Of a stretch of 64,000 nt of DNA, positions 55,721-64,000 are shown one piece after another (within the stretch, counting starts at the first letter, position 1; every line of letters begins with the position of its first letter). The position numbers were made by a program, and so were the translations under genes. The stretch lies in the NCBI GenBank assembly GCA_030442035.1, contig JAUJEA010000004.1:651130-715129 (forward strand). The letters are read 5' to 3'. This DNA comes from Splendidivirga corallicola (GTDB taxonomy: Bacteria; Bacteroidota; Bacteroidia; Cytophagales; Cyclobacteriaceae). A model generated the notes under the pieces. It was not told the DNA's origin. It did not search any database and was given only the letters and a program-made list of their open reading frames with translations.

Positions 55721-56281
55721 TTATTCTACAATAAATTTCCCCTTCATTAAGGCATAATGTCCCGGGAAGGTGCAAATAAAGTCATAAGTGCCTGCAGCAG
55801 GAGCAGTAAAGGTGATGGTGGTAGATTCCCCTCCTCCGATAAGCTTTGTATGGATTATGATCTCATCACCCTCAGGGATGTACTCAGTGTCCTTAGCGGC
55901 AATAGCTTTTTGTGCAAAAGCAGTGATATCAGTTCCCGGCTTGAGTATCACCAGGTTATGACCCATGACCTCTTTTGCAAGTTCGCCGGTATGGTTTAAT
56001 GTAAGCTCAACTGTTGCGCCGGCTTTTACCCGAAGCTCTTCCTGATCATAGCGCATCTGATCATTGCTGTTGATTACCAGTTTGATCAGGCTATTTTCTG
56101 CAGCTTCCGAAGATGGCTGCTCTGTTTGCTCTTCTGAAGTTGATTCAGATCCACTTTCCGAAGAAGTGGTATTTTCCTCTTTGGCACCTCCGCCGCAGCC
56201 CAGAAGTAATGTCATTGATAATACCACTAACATAAGCTTCCCAAACACGCTTTGGTTTGCATTCACAATTTTCACTTTCAT
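55721..56281 (-). CDS. Azurin-like blue copper lipoprotein
   Basis: 186 residues. A lipobox LLLGC is followed by a ~45-residue Ser/Glu-rich linker, then a cupredoxin domain. The type 1 copper ligands are visible: His in VMGHNLVILKPG, and Cys, His and Met in FICTFPGHYALMKG. It is a periplasmic electron carrier tethered to the membrane, of the azurin/auracyanin type. Likely partners are terminal oxidases or other redox enzymes that lie outside this window. Confidence 0.93.
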   Translation of the reverse strand: MKVKIVNANQSVFGKLMLVVLSMTLLLGCGGGAKEENTTSSESGSESTSEEQTEQPSSEAAENSLIKLVINSNDQMRYDQEELRVKAGATVELTLNHTGELAKEVMGHNLVILKPGTDITAFAQKAIAAKDTEYIPEGDEIIIHTKLIGGGESTTITFTAPAAGTYDFICTFPGHYALMKGKFIVE

Positions 56282-56411
56282 ATACTTTTTAATTAGTTGA
56301 ATTTGTAAGATGCCAAAAATACTTCATGGTTTGAAAAAATAAAATCATCCGGCTTTTTAACCTATCAATAAAAGAATAGTGTCACTCCCTTGTTGATATG
56401 AGCGCCACAAA

Positions 56412-56867
56412 CTAACCATTCAAATAATTCTTCAAACTCTCCTGAATAAAATAACGCCAACCTTGTTCACCACTCTCTCTGACAAATTCAGGAATGCCAT
56501 CAGGAAAATCCTCAATTACGTCGTAGATGAGTTTAACACCAGTTTTTCCATCTTGTTCGAACAATTCAAATGTTGAAAGTCCTTCTCCCTCATAGCCCCC
56601 AAACCTCCATTGATAAGTTAACTTTTTTCCGTGGATCACTTCTGTCACTTTCCACAGATGTGGAAATTTCCTGTCTTCGACTTCTATCATAAATTGGGTT
56701 TCAAAGCCAACTTCGGCTTTAAATTCAGGAATGTTATTAAAAAACCATTGGATCATCTGATCCCGTTCTGTAATGGCTGCCCATACTTCGTCGGGAGATG
56801 CGTTATACAATTGTTCGACGATAATGGGAGCTTCTGTTTTTTTCATTGAAGTGATCTTCGTTTCCAT
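56412..56867 (-). CDS. SRPBCC/AHSA1-domain protein 1
   Basis: 151 residues, one START-like fold: IVEQLYNASPDEVWAAITER, MIQWFFNNIPEF, LTYQWRFGGYEGEGLSTFEL and the C-terminal helix GEQGWRYFIQESLKNYL. Relatives bind small hydrophobic ligands. It is last in an ArsR-SRPBCC-SRPBCC unit, 28 bases after the second. Confidence 0.85.
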   Translation of the reverse strand: METKITSMKKTEAPIIVEQLYNASPDEVWAAITERDQMIQWFFNNIPEFKAEVGFETQFMIEVEDRKFPHLWKVTEVIHGKKLTYQWRFGGYEGEGLSTFELFEQDGKTGVKLIYDVIEDFPDGIPEFVRESGEQGWRYFIQESLKNYLNG

Positions 56868-56895
56868 GATAAGTGGGTTTAGGTTTATAAAGATG

Positions 56896-57429
56896 TTAAG
56901 GTTTCGGTCCTTTTAATTCAGGAAAGGTGGCATAAATGATTTGATCATATTCCTTTTTGATACGCTGAAATTCAGGGTTATTTTCCACTTCATCTCCAAA
57001 AGGAAGAATTTCTCTTCGTCCACCAAGCATTTCCTCAAGCTGGTCGAGTAGTAAGTGCCATCCGACGGGTGTTTTATCAAGATAGCTTTGATCAATTTTT
57101 CCGTAGGTCAGTCTAAGTTTGCATTTGTTTTTACCTAAGTCAAAAAGCTCCCAGATGGCTATATCACCTTCCCAGGTGTATTCAAACTTGTTGGGTGGAT
57201 CGATCCTGACAACCTCTCCATGTGTCACGGTTCTGTCCTGATCTCTAAATAAAATTTTTATTTTACCTCCCGGCCTAAAGTCCATTTCAAAATCAGTAAA
57301 CCAATACTTGAGCTTATCAGGATTGGCAATGGCTTCCCAAACCTTGTGAATATCATGATTCAAAATTCTTTCAAACACTACCCTAAATCCATCCTCCCGA
57401 CGAGTGATTTTGCCGTGTTTATTTTTCAT
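56896..57429 (-). CDS. SRPBCC/AHSA1-domain protein 2
   Basis: 177 residues. FERILNHDIHKVWEAIANPD, LKYWFTDFEMDFRPGGKIKI, KFEYTWEGDIAIWELFDLG and the closing helix GWHLLLDQLEEML are typical. It lies six bases after the ArsR gene, so translationally coupled. ArsR/AHSA1 pairs are widespread in Bacteroidota and their ligand is unknown. Confidence 0.87.
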   Translation of the reverse strand: MKNKHGKITRREDGFRVVFERILNHDIHKVWEAIANPDKLKYWFTDFEMDFRPGGKIKILFRDQDRTVTHGEVVRIDPPNKFEYTWEGDIAIWELFDLGKNKCKLRLTYGKIDQSYLDKTPVGWHLLLDQLEEMLGGRREILPFGDEVENNPEFQRIKKEYDQIIYATFPELKGPKP

Positions 57430-57435
57430 AGCGCT

Positions 57436-57753
57436 TTATTTTTCAGTTCGATCCAAAAAATCTTCCAGGGCGTCTAGTTTTGCATTCCAGAAAGCTTTGT
57501 ATTTATTCACCCATAGGGCTACTTCCGTCAATTTGGCAAGGTGCGCCCGGCAATAGCGTTCTCTACCCTGTTTGGTAATAACTATTAATCCACACTCCTG
57601 CAACAGTTTGACATGCTGAGAAATGGTTGGCCTGCTTGTTTGAAAATTTTCAGCAATCGCATTTAAATTCAATGACTTGTGTGCTAACAGATTGATTATT
57701 TCCCTGCGTGTTGGATCTGCAATTGCCTGAAATACATCCCTTCTTTTTTCCAT
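57436..57753 (-). CDS. ArsR-family repressor (SdpR-like)
   Basis: 105 residues, one winged helix: FQAIADPTRREIINLLAHKS, LNAIAENFQTSRPTISQHVK and LLQECGLIVITKQGRERYCR. The metal-binding CxC of ArsR/SmtB is missing, so it is not a classic metal sensor. The C-terminal helix (FWNAKLDALEDFLDR) would dimerise. Two TGTAG-N8-CTACA sites abut its start, which predicts autorepression. Confidence 0.9.
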   Translation of the reverse strand: MEKRRDVFQAIADPTRREIINLLAHKSLNLNAIAENFQTSRPTISQHVKLLQECGLIVITKQGRERYCRAHLAKLTEVALWVNKYKAFWNAKLDALEDFLDRTEK

Positions 57754-57755
57754 TA

Positions 57756-57773
57756 TGTAGTTATTTACCTACA
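57756..57773. promoter_or_regulatory. ArsR operator candidate, site 1
   Basis: TGTAG-ttatttac-CTACA begins two bases upstream of the ArsR ATG. It is the same 18-base format as site 2, with a 30-base period. Flanks also match (TATGTAGTTA). Confidence 0.65.
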
Positions 57774-57785
57774 AATATAATAATA

Positions 57786-57803
57786 TGTAGTTAAGTGCCT
57801 ACA
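57786..57803. promoter_or_regulatory. ArsR operator candidate, site 2
   Basis: TGTAG-ttaagtgc-CTACA, exactly 30 bases from site 1, so both sites fall on nearly the same face of the helix. The rest of 57804-58060 shows no gene I can support. Confidence 0.65.
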
Positions 57804-58060
57804 TATTAATTCTCAAATTTTTTCTATTAACCGATCATTAACAGGTTCTCCATCATTGTCCGCAAAGTACTTATCACATAATCCAAGTTGTTAGTGAATG
57901 GCACTCATAAGGTGTAGACCACACTCCCATATATGCCAGTTTTTATTGCATCTCTTTTTAATATAATGTACATTTATTCCAGCATCGATATCGGTAACGG
58001 CACTATTATGTGTTATGACCGAATCGATGAGATAAATACGAAAGGGTTGACCTCAAATTT

Positions 58061-58067
58061 AGGAGGA
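58061..58067 (+). promoter_or_regulatory. Strong Shine-Dalgarno sequence
   Basis: AGGAGGA lies eight bases before the ATG at 58075, which decides that start over the one at 58069 (only two bases away). Clear Shine-Dalgarno sequences are uncommon in Bacteroidota. Confidence 0.7.
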
Positions 58068-58074
58068 AATGGCT

Positions 58075-58866
58075 ATGAAAAAAGTCATAAAAATATCCTT
58101 CTTTTCTTTCGTCCTAACGCTGTTTATTTCCCTATTGGGATTTTCACAGACAGAATCTGTCAATAAAAACCACCTTGGCATAGTTTTCGGCAACAGCAAT
58201 TTCCACAGTCGGGACCAAATGCTTTCTCCATTGAATTACAGAGGGAATAACTTTAATACCACAATTTCATATACAAACAGAAGGACAAAAGGATTTCATA
58301 CAGCTGAGGTTCTTTTTTCCATAGGAGATATTAATACAAATGTCGATCATTTCACTATGAACGGGATCAGAACTCATATTTCCTATGGCTACCGGCGTGA
58401 ACTAAGCACCATCAAATTAAAAAATACTGAAATCCCTTTTTTTATAGGTGGTATCATAAAAAGTTTTCTCAATATTAAAATTTCCGATAATGAAGATGCT
58501 TTTACCTGGATGTTTGTCAATTCCTTGAATATCAGTATTGGGGCGGAATATAGAAATAGTCCCCGGCATTCGTTTTTATGGCAATTTCATTTTCCATTGA
58601 TCAGTTATGTACTTCGCCCTCCTTATGCCGGGTCTGATGAGTTTTTAGTAGAAGATCCCTGGGAATTTAAGAGCAGCAGGTATGGGGATGTGGCTTTTAT
58701 CAATAAGTACTTTATGCTTGCCAACATCTTAACCTATCAGTATGGCTTGTCATCCAGGTTTGATTTGGTGGTCAAATATCAATTCCAATACCATCAATAC
58801 GATCAGCCCAGATCTGTAAAGATGTATGTCAATCTTGTTTCCGGCGGATTGAACTTTAAACTCTAA
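58075..58866 (+). CDS. Outer-membrane beta-barrel protein
   Basis: 263 residues with a signal peptide (MKKVIKISFFSFVLTLFISL, ending GFSQ). The mature chain shows alternating strands rich in Tyr, Ser and Phe, for example NFNTTISYTNRRTKGFHTAE, RTHISYGYRREL and KMYVNLVSGGLNFKL, and ends at a barrel strand. No family recognised. It is six bases upstream of the S41 peptidase gene, so the two form an operon and may act together in the envelope. Confidence 0.7.
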   Translation: MKKVIKISFFSFVLTLFISLLGFSQTESVNKNHLGIVFGNSNFHSRDQMLSPLNYRGNNFNTTISYTNRRTKGFHTAEVLFSIGDINTNVDHFTMNGIRTHISYGYRRELSTIKLKNTEIPFFIGGIIKSFLNIKISDNEDAFTWMFVNSLNISIGAEYRNSPRHSFLWQFHFPLISYVLRPPYAGSDEFLVEDPWEFKSSRYGDVAFINKYFMLANILTYQYGLSSRFDLVVKYQFQYHQYDQPRSVKMYVNLVSGGLNFKL

Positions 58867-58872
58867 GAGACC

Positions 58873-59898
58873 ATGAAAAATAAACTGTTACATGCTTTTG
58901 TATGGGTACTCTTATCAGGCCTTGTGGCCTGTGAAAGCTTCTTGATCGGTGATGAACCCACCAACACAGCAGAGAATAATTTTGAGATCCTTTGGGAACA
59001 ATTTGATCGCTGGTACGGACTCTTTCTGGTAAAAGATATAGACTGGCACCAGATTTATTCCGACTACAGGCCAAGGGTTACGTCAACTACGACAGATACT
59101 GAATTATGGCAGATTGTCACGGAGATGCTGGAAGAACTCAATGATTCACATACCGAAATATGGGACCCACGCACCGGTAGAAGATTCATATCCGGCTTTG
59201 CCGATAATCTTCAGGCCCGGAAGGAATTTGATCTTCAACTTATAGAGCAAAAGTACCTGGACAACCACTTCGAAGCAACGGGTGACCAGGGTATGGTCTA
59301 TGGTAGCATCAACAATGAGATTGGTTACATCCATGTTTTTAATTTTGAAAGTCATCATAGAGAGATTGATCATGTAATGAATCAATTAAGTGATTTTAAA
59401 GGAATTATCCTCGATTTGAGGAATACATCAGGAGGAGAAAACGAAGGAGTTATTGGAATTTCCGGTAGATTTGCAGATCAAAGACGATTTATTAACACAG
59501 TACAAACCAGGAATGGCCCGGAATACGACGATTTTGATGAGCCTATAAGAAAGTATGTAAAACCCGGTGGAGATTATCAATATACTCAACCCGTTGTTCT
59601 TTTAACAGATAGATTTACCATCAGTGCCGCTGAAAGTCTTTCCTTGTACATGGTTTCGCTACCTCATGTGACACAAGTCGGTGACTCAACGGCTGGCGCT
59701 TTCTCCGATTCATTTTTCAATAGGTTTCTACCTAATGGTTGGATTTATACAATGTCCTATCAACTAGTATTACTTCCCGATGGAACCAGTCCCGAGGAAA
59801 TAGGGGTTATCCCGGAGATTTTTTTAAAAAATACGGAGACAGACATTGCCTCCGGAAACGATAAGGTCCTGGAGTTTGCGATTGACTATTTGAATTGA
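58873..59898 (+). CDS. S41-family peptidase lipoprotein
   Basis: 341 residues. Lipobox LVAC gives a lipidated Cys20. The tricorn/CTP-type core is visible: EELNDSHTEIWDP, GYIHVFNFESHH, GIILDLRNTSGGENEGVIGI and LLTDRFTISAAESLSLYM, where the Ser before AAE is the nucleophile. The Lys of CtpA-type dyads is not seen; a tricorn-type tetrad is more likely. No PDZ domain is evident between the helical N-terminus and the core. It is membrane-anchored and periplasmic or surface facing. Confidence 0.85.
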   Translation: MKNKLLHAFVWVLLSGLVACESFLIGDEPTNTAENNFEILWEQFDRWYGLFLVKDIDWHQIYSDYRPRVTSTTTDTELWQIVTEMLEELNDSHTEIWDPRTGRRFISGFADNLQARKEFDLQLIEQKYLDNHFEATGDQGMVYGSINNEIGYIHVFNFESHHREIDHVMNQLSDFKGIILDLRNTSGGENEGVIGISGRFADQRRFINTVQTRNGPEYDDFDEPIRKYVKPGGDYQYTQPVVLLTDRFTISAAESLSLYMVSLPHVTQVGDSTAGAFSDSFFNRFLPNGWIYTMSYQLVLLPDGTSPEEIGVIPEIFLKNTETDIASGNDKVLEFAIDYLN

Positions 59899-59972
59899 CT
59901 ACGCGATTAAACCTGTAAGTCAAGATTCAAGTTATAGGTCGCTTGTTTTAATCACCGTAGAATATTTTCCCG

Positions 59973-60033
59973 ATAATACTTACAATAGTGAATTTTTATT
60001 TTTAAGTTTGATTATAATACTTACAATAGTGAA
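59973..60033. promoter_or_regulatory. Two 20-bp direct repeats, PadR operator candidates
   Basis: ATAATACTTACAATAGTGAA occurs perfectly at 59973-59992 and 60014-60033, a 41-base period (about four helical turns). The second ends six bases before the PadR ATG. The repeats contain ACTTACAATAGT, a partly symmetric core. Confidence 0.65.
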
Positions 60034-60039
60034 ACTAAT

Positions 60040-60378
60040 ATGAGAAGTTATAAACTTGGGAATTTAGAAGAAATAGTGCTTTTGCTAGTTGGTGTGTTGT
60101 ATGATCAGGCTTACTCTGTCAGCATACTTGAAGAGTATCAAAAGCAAACAGGCAAAACGATCAACGCCAGTGCCATCCATACTGTACTCTATCGATTGGA
60201 AGAAAAAGGCTTTTTGGAATCACGTATGGGTGAAGCTACCTCGGAAAGAGGTGGCAAGCGTAAGAAGCTTTTTTTCTTAACGCCGTACGCAAGCAGAGCG
60301 CTTGACGAGTTAGCCTCGCTTCGTCAACAACTCAGATATCAAATACCGGAACAAGCACTTAACTGGAAGATTGGATAA
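60040..60378 (+). CDS. PadR-family transcriptional regulator
   Basis: 112 residues. The winged-helix core has LGNLEEIVLLLVGVLYDQAY, INASAIHTVLYRLEEKGFLE and RGGKRKKLFFLTPYASRALD, followed by a short dimerisation helix. It is the typical partner of Bacteroidota permease-prefix/FtsX-like transporters. The next gene starts one base after its stop, so they form an operon that PadR probably represses. Confidence 0.92.
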   Translation: MRSYKLGNLEEIVLLLVGVLYDQAYSVSILEEYQKQTGKTINASAIHTVLYRLEEKGFLESRMGEATSERGGKRKKLFFLTPYASRALDELASLRQQLRYQIPEQALNWKIG

Positions 60379-60379
60379 G

Positions 60380-62986
60380 ATGGGCGACATAAAACATCAG
60401 CCACCTCGATTGGCGCTTAAATTCTTTCGATGGTATTGCAGACCGGATAGACTGGAGGAGCTGGAAGGTGATTTGCTGGAATTTTACCATCTGAGATTAA
60501 AGCATGGCGGATCACCACGATCAGCCAATATTCACTTCTGGTGGAATGTCATTCGATTTTACAAACCATATGCCAAATCCAAAACTAAAATAGATCCGTT
60601 CATGGTTTCACTCTTCAAGTCATACTTTAAACTTACCATAAGGCACTCATGGAAAAACAGAGGCCCTGTTGCTATCAATGTTGTGGGACTAGGATTAGCA
60701 CTAAGCATGTGCGTGTTTGTCTACATGATGTATGCTTACAATTTGGAATTTGATTCATTCTATAAAAACACAGATGACATATACAGAGTACATGCAATCA
60801 CCTTACACAATGGAGAAGAAAAGAGGAATGAATTTTCCCCAACTGCCTTGGATGATAAATTGCGTAATGATATCAGTGGAATTAATCAGACATGCAGTTA
60901 CTTTACTCGGAGTATTACTGTCAAAAAAGGCAAGGATTTTTTCTCCGAACGTGCAGGGATTGTATCAGCAGATTTTGCAGAAATGTTTGAAATACCGCTA
61001 CGCTATGGCTCATTTGCTCAATTTGGTAATCAACCCATTGTCTATTTGACCGAAGCGCTGGCACTGAAGTATTTTGGAAAAAACGAGGCTCTGGGCGAGA
61101 AACTCATGCTATACCTCTCTGATGACAATAAACTGGAAGTCATTGTTGGTGGGGTGTTTGAAAAGATCCCCCTCAATTCGAGCTTCAGATTTGAAATATT
61201 GGTAAGTCAGCATAATTATTTCCGGGCATTGAATATAGATCCCAATGATTGGTCCAACGGTCGATTTGTGGGGCACTACTTGAAACTCTCCTCTATACAA
61301 AAAGAGCATATTACTGCTGAAATTAATCGTCATATCCTTGTCCAAAACGAAAAACACAAGGAGTTAAAAATTAAACGCTTTGAATTAGTTCGTTTTCAAG
61401 ATCCAATGCCTGAAGATCTTATCATCGGTGCCAGCTATGTCAATGCTCGTGTCAGTGCTGCGGCATTGATCATTTTTAGTACACTTGCATTGATGGTATT
61501 TCTAATAGCCTGCTTCAATTTGGCCAATACTTCAATGGCTTTGATCGCACGGAGGCTTAAGGAAATAGGTATCCGGAAAACGCTTGGCTCAGGAAGCAGA
61601 CGGATCCTTATCCAATTTTTATTCGAAATGGGTATTGTAAGCTTCTTAGCATTCATTATTGCTGTTTCAACTGCCAACCTAACCTCTGTGGCGATTATGA
61701 GCCAATTCGGAGTTAGCTTCCTCCTGCAGGATATTGACTTAACAGGCATCATATTATTTATTTCCGGCTTCCTCTTGTTCACTACAATGGTCGCTGGATT
61801 ATTGCCGGCTTTATATGCATGGAAATTCCAGCCAGTGGCTATCATGCGCAAGTCCGTTAAGTTGAAAGGAGTAAGCTGGCTCAACAAGGCACTCACCGTT
61901 GCGCAATATGGCCTTTCTATTGCTGTGTTAGTGGCAGGAATTACATTTTCCCAAAATGCGGATTTTCTTGATGAGCTGGATCTTGGATATCAGGATGAAC
62001 GAATTTATGATATACCTCTGGAAAATGAATATTTTGTTCCAATTAAAAGAGAAATAGATCAACTTCCTGGTGTTGTTACTGCTGGAGCAGCTAACCATCT
62101 TGGAAACTTCGGACGATATGCTGAGCGGGTTTCACTACAAATTGATACTATGTTTCATGAAGTAAGGTACTACGCTGTAAGACCCAAATATCTTGATCTA
62201 ATGGAAGTGCAAATCGCATCAGGAAGAACTTTCCTGGAAGGGAATGGCAAGGCTGAGCAAAATACGATCCTGGTGAGTCAGTCATTTGCAGATCAGTTCT
62301 TCAAAGATCAAGAGGCAATAAATCAAGAGGTGAAAATCAACGGAGAACGTAAAACGATTGTTGGGATAACAATCGATATCATTGATGATGTGGTTAAGGC
62401 AGCTCAATTGATGCCAACGGTTATTGCACTTTCAAAGGAAAATGAAAATAGGCATTTAGTTGTTAAGGTGTCCCACGGAGATATGAAGCAGATAGAGGAT
62501 AAACTCAAGATAATCTGGAGTAAATATATTGATCAGCCTTACACCGGATTCCTTCAGAAAGATTTTGCACTTGGAACGGCAGGTCAGGACACTAAAGCAC
62601 TCCATAAAATATTTCTTACCCTGGCAATCCTGAGCGGCTTCTTAAGTATTGTGGGAATATTTTCTCTTGCCAAACTCAACGTTACCAAGCGCATTAAAGA
62701 AATAAGTATTCGCAAAGTTCTTGGAGCATCTTTGAAGGAGCTACTATTAACAATTAACAGCTCTTTTATCATCATATTACTGGTTGCGATGGTGGTGGGA
62801 AGCGCACTGGGTTATTTGATCTCAAATGCCGTTTTAGACTCAATCTACAAGTATCATGTGAGCGCATCTTTACTGACAAGTCTTTTGAGTGGGCTTTTCA
62901 TCATAGTCCTTGCATTGATTATGATCTCAAGCGTAGCATTTGTTCCGGCTCATTCAAATCCAGTCAATGGACTTAGCAATGAATAG
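60380..62986 (+). CDS. FtsX/MacB-like ABC permease with N-terminal prefix domain
   Basis: 868 residues. The N-terminal ~80 residues (ALKFFRWYCRPDRLEELEGD) form the permease prefix domain. TM1 is at about 102-122, then a periplasmic MacB-type domain, three TMs near 360-480 (VFLIACFNLANTSMALIARR, EIGIRKTLGSGSRR), a second periplasmic domain, and a final three-TM block (VTKRIKEISIRKVLGASLKE). The two RK-LG-S/A coupling motifs would contact an ATPase, but no ATPase gene is nearby. Probably an antimicrobial-resistance or lipid/lipoprotein-export permease. Confidence 0.9.
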   Translation: MGDIKHQPPRLALKFFRWYCRPDRLEELEGDLLEFYHLRLKHGGSPRSANIHFWWNVIRFYKPYAKSKTKIDPFMVSLFKSYFKLTIRHSWKNRGPVAINVVGLGLALSMCVFVYMMYAYNLEFDSFYKNTDDIYRVHAITLHNGEEKRNEFSPTALDDKLRNDISGINQTCSYFTRSITVKKGKDFFSERAGIVSADFAEMFEIPLRYGSFAQFGNQPIVYLTEALALKYFGKNEALGEKLMLYLSDDNKLEVIVGGVFEKIPLNSSFRFEILVSQHNYFRALNIDPNDWSNGRFVGHYLKLSSIQKEHITAEINRHILVQNEKHKELKIKRFELVRFQDPMPEDLIIGASYVNARVSAAALIIFSTLALMVFLIACFNLANTSMALIARRLKEIGIRKTLGSGSRRILIQFLFEMGIVSFLAFIIAVSTANLTSVAIMSQFGVSFLLQDIDLTGIILFISGFLLFTTMVAGLLPALYAWKFQPVAIMRKSVKLKGVSWLNKALTVAQYGLSIAVLVAGITFSQNADFLDELDLGYQDERIYDIPLENEYFVPIKREIDQLPGVVTAGAANHLGNFGRYAERVSLQIDTMFHEVRYYAVRPKYLDLMEVQIASGRTFLEGNGKAEQNTILVSQSFADQFFKDQEAINQEVKINGERKTIVGITIDIIDDVVKAAQLMPTVIALSKENENRHLVVKVSHGDMKQIEDKLKIIWSKYIDQPYTGFLQKDFALGTAGQDTKALHKIFLTLAILSGFLSIVGIFSLAKLNVTKRIKEISIRKVLGASLKELLLTINSSFIIILLVAMVVGSALGYLISNAVLDSIYKYHVSASLLTSLLSGLFIIVLALIMISSVAFVPAHSNPVNGLSNE

Positions 62987-62989
62987 TTA

Positions 62990-63320
62990 GCAGTCAGCTA
63001 TTAGTCTGCTAAATAACTGATTGAGGTGTTGAAGTATTGAAGTTTCGTTGCAATCGTAATTTGTCATTCGTAATTCGTAATTCATTTAGAATTCAACAGT
63101 CACTTCGATCAAACAAGATGTACTGACACCATCAAGGTGTCTGACATCGGTACCCTGAAATTGTGTTGAGGTGTTGATGTATTTAAGTGTTGAAGTTCTG
63201 AATCGTAATTCATCATTTGAGATTCGTAATTAATTCATAACTCAAAATTACCATCCCTTATCTCCATTTGTGATAGGGTTGCAAAACCATAGCTGGACTG
63301 ACACCTAAAACCTGATAACC
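62990..63320. repeat. Cluster of degenerate intergenic repeats
   Basis: Contains repeated ATTCGTAATT words (about 63055-63090 and 63200-63235), two copies of a GAGGTGTTGAAGTATTGAAG-like phrase (about 63025 and 63169), a perfect hairpin GACACC-atcaa-GGTGTC (63125-63141), and ACCTAAAACCTGATAACC near 63304. The words match those at 4260-4480 and 17544-17640. No gene is present. Confidence 0.65.
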
Positions 63321-63322
63321 TT

Positions 63323-63571
63323 TTAAAATTTTCTTTTACACATGGGACATTGATAACCATCGTTATCCTTTTGAAGGCGAATCCCACTGACGTGGTTCAC
63401 CACAAAGTCCCGAATAAAGGCGTGGCGTGCCTCATGGTTATTCACATCTAATTGCTTATCAGCAAGCAAATTCCTGACTTGACCATCATATTCCTGTTCT
63501 CCCCAGCAATTGGGACAAGCGCCTCCTTCAATCAGCTCTTTTTTACTAAAAATTTTGGAAAATATATTCAT
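63323..63571 (-). CDS. Small zinc-ribbon-like protein
   Basis: 82 residues with two Cys pairs: ACPNCWGEQEYDG near residue 19 and YQCPMCKRKF at the C-terminus, enough for one four-Cys zinc site. The middle is a helix with His residues (NNHEARHAFIRDFVVNHVSG). It is eight bases from the upstream 82-aa gene, so an operon. Probably cytoplasmic; function unknown. Confidence 0.75.
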   Translation of the reverse strand: MNIFSKIFSKKELIEGGACPNCWGEQEYDGQVRNLLADKQLDVNNHEARHAFIRDFVVNHVSGIRLQKDNDGYQCPMCKRKF

Positions 63572-63579
63572 GTTGTACT

Positions 63580-63828
63580 TTATAAACGTTCACTGATATA
63601 CTGAGCAGCTGATTTGAACCAATCATCTGATGAGGGAGCCTGGGTAAGCCAATTCGTCAAATCCGAGGGTGTGGCAAAATCACCCAACCTTCCAAGGACG
63701 TAGGAGGCATACCAGCCAGCCCAGAATTCGTCCCGTTTACCTTTCAAGAATTTCGCTTCATAATCGTGATGAGCACTCCCGGCAGCATTTAAAGCCTTTA
63801 TTAGTTCTTCATTTGAAGGTTTACTCAT
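63580..63828 (-). CDS. Uncharacterised 82-aa protein
   Basis: An alpha-helical protein with MSKPSNEELIKALNAAGSAH, DEFWAGWYASYVLGRLGDFA and SDDWFKSAAQYISERL. I recall similar short proteins annotated only as hypothetical. It is first in a two-gene unit with the zinc-ribbon protein. No gene is seen in the remaining 63829-64000. Confidence 0.65.
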   Translation of the reverse strand: MSKPSNEELIKALNAAGSAHHDYEAKFLKGKRDEFWAGWYASYVLGRLGDFATPSDLTNWLTQAPSSDDWFKSAAQYISERL

Positions 63829-64000
63829 TGTTGCAGTTTTAACTTTAATACTTATGATAAATATAAAAGTTTTTAGAGTTATTACTTTACGTATAACTGA
63901 TATTTTGCTGAAATATCAATGAATGATTCATCAATCTTTCAATAGTTTTATGAAAGATTGTTTTTTTGAAAATACTTCGATTGATTCTGTATGAAAATTC

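Noticed and set aside
57933..58166. 77-aa plus-strand frame
   Set aside because: It overlaps the start of the outer-membrane protein gene, whose Shine-Dalgarno sequence is clear.

Overview
The window looks like chromosome of a Bacteroidota bacterium, most likely of the Cytophagales type. The evidence is low-to-moderate GC, TonB receptors with carboxypeptidase-like N-terminal domains, an ECF sigma/FecR/STN-TonB signalling cassette, many secreted beta-barrels and lipoproteins, and start codons mostly without Shine-Dalgarno sequences. No species can be named. No rRNA, tRNA or CRISPR array was seen.

Layout. 0-4.6 kb: end of a succinate dehydrogenase operon (sdhA C-terminus, sdhB, a TPR protein), a cupin, an orphan 350-aa protein and a Cys-rich peptide. 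4.6-12.8 kb: a TonB receptor with a surface-repeat protein, a BNR propeller protein flanked by three copies of a ~300-350 bp multi-hairpin repeat, and an outer-membrane protein. 13-19 kb: gyrA, a TPR protein, an alpha/beta hydrolase and an MFS transporter. 19.3-29.3 kb: a horizontally acquired-looking defence island. Its core is one tight minus-strand operon: XRE regulator, PLD-nuclease/helicase, Eco57I-like N6-adenine methylase, SMC-like ATPase. A dead tyrosine integrase borders it on one side and a truncated gene on the other. 29.6-33.8 kb: a cluster of six uncharacterised envelope-type genes. 33.8-38.3 kb: greB, a small conserved protein, a phospholipase-A-like outer-membrane protein and an AraC regulator, mixed with gene remnants and three copies of a shared palindrome.

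38.4-46 kb: small secreted/NTF2 proteins, a DUF4287-like protein, a histidine-kinase remnant, the sigma/FecR/TonB cassette bracketed by 14-bp direct repeats, a rhodanese lipoprotein and endonuclease III. 46-50 kb: a CPA2 cation/proton antiporter, a membrane-anchored DJ-1 protein and a GxxExxY protein. 50-55.6 kb: a probable N-acyl-D-amino-acid catabolic locus (RpiR regulator, D-aminoacylase, RidA, sodium symporter, divergent SMP-30 protein) with two matching RpiR-type operators. 55.7-64 kb: azurin lipoprotein, ArsR with two SRPBCC proteins, an outer-membrane protein with an S41 protease, PadR with an FtsX-like permease, and two small proteins.

The main candidates for undescribed biology are the four-gene defence operon, whose helicase/methylase/ATPase composition recalls, from memory, candidate systems named Hma; the adjacent envelope cluster; the multi-hairpin repeat family; and the palindrome shared by three promoters between 33.9 and 37.4 kb. 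Start codons and family names were assigned by eye; no database search was run.
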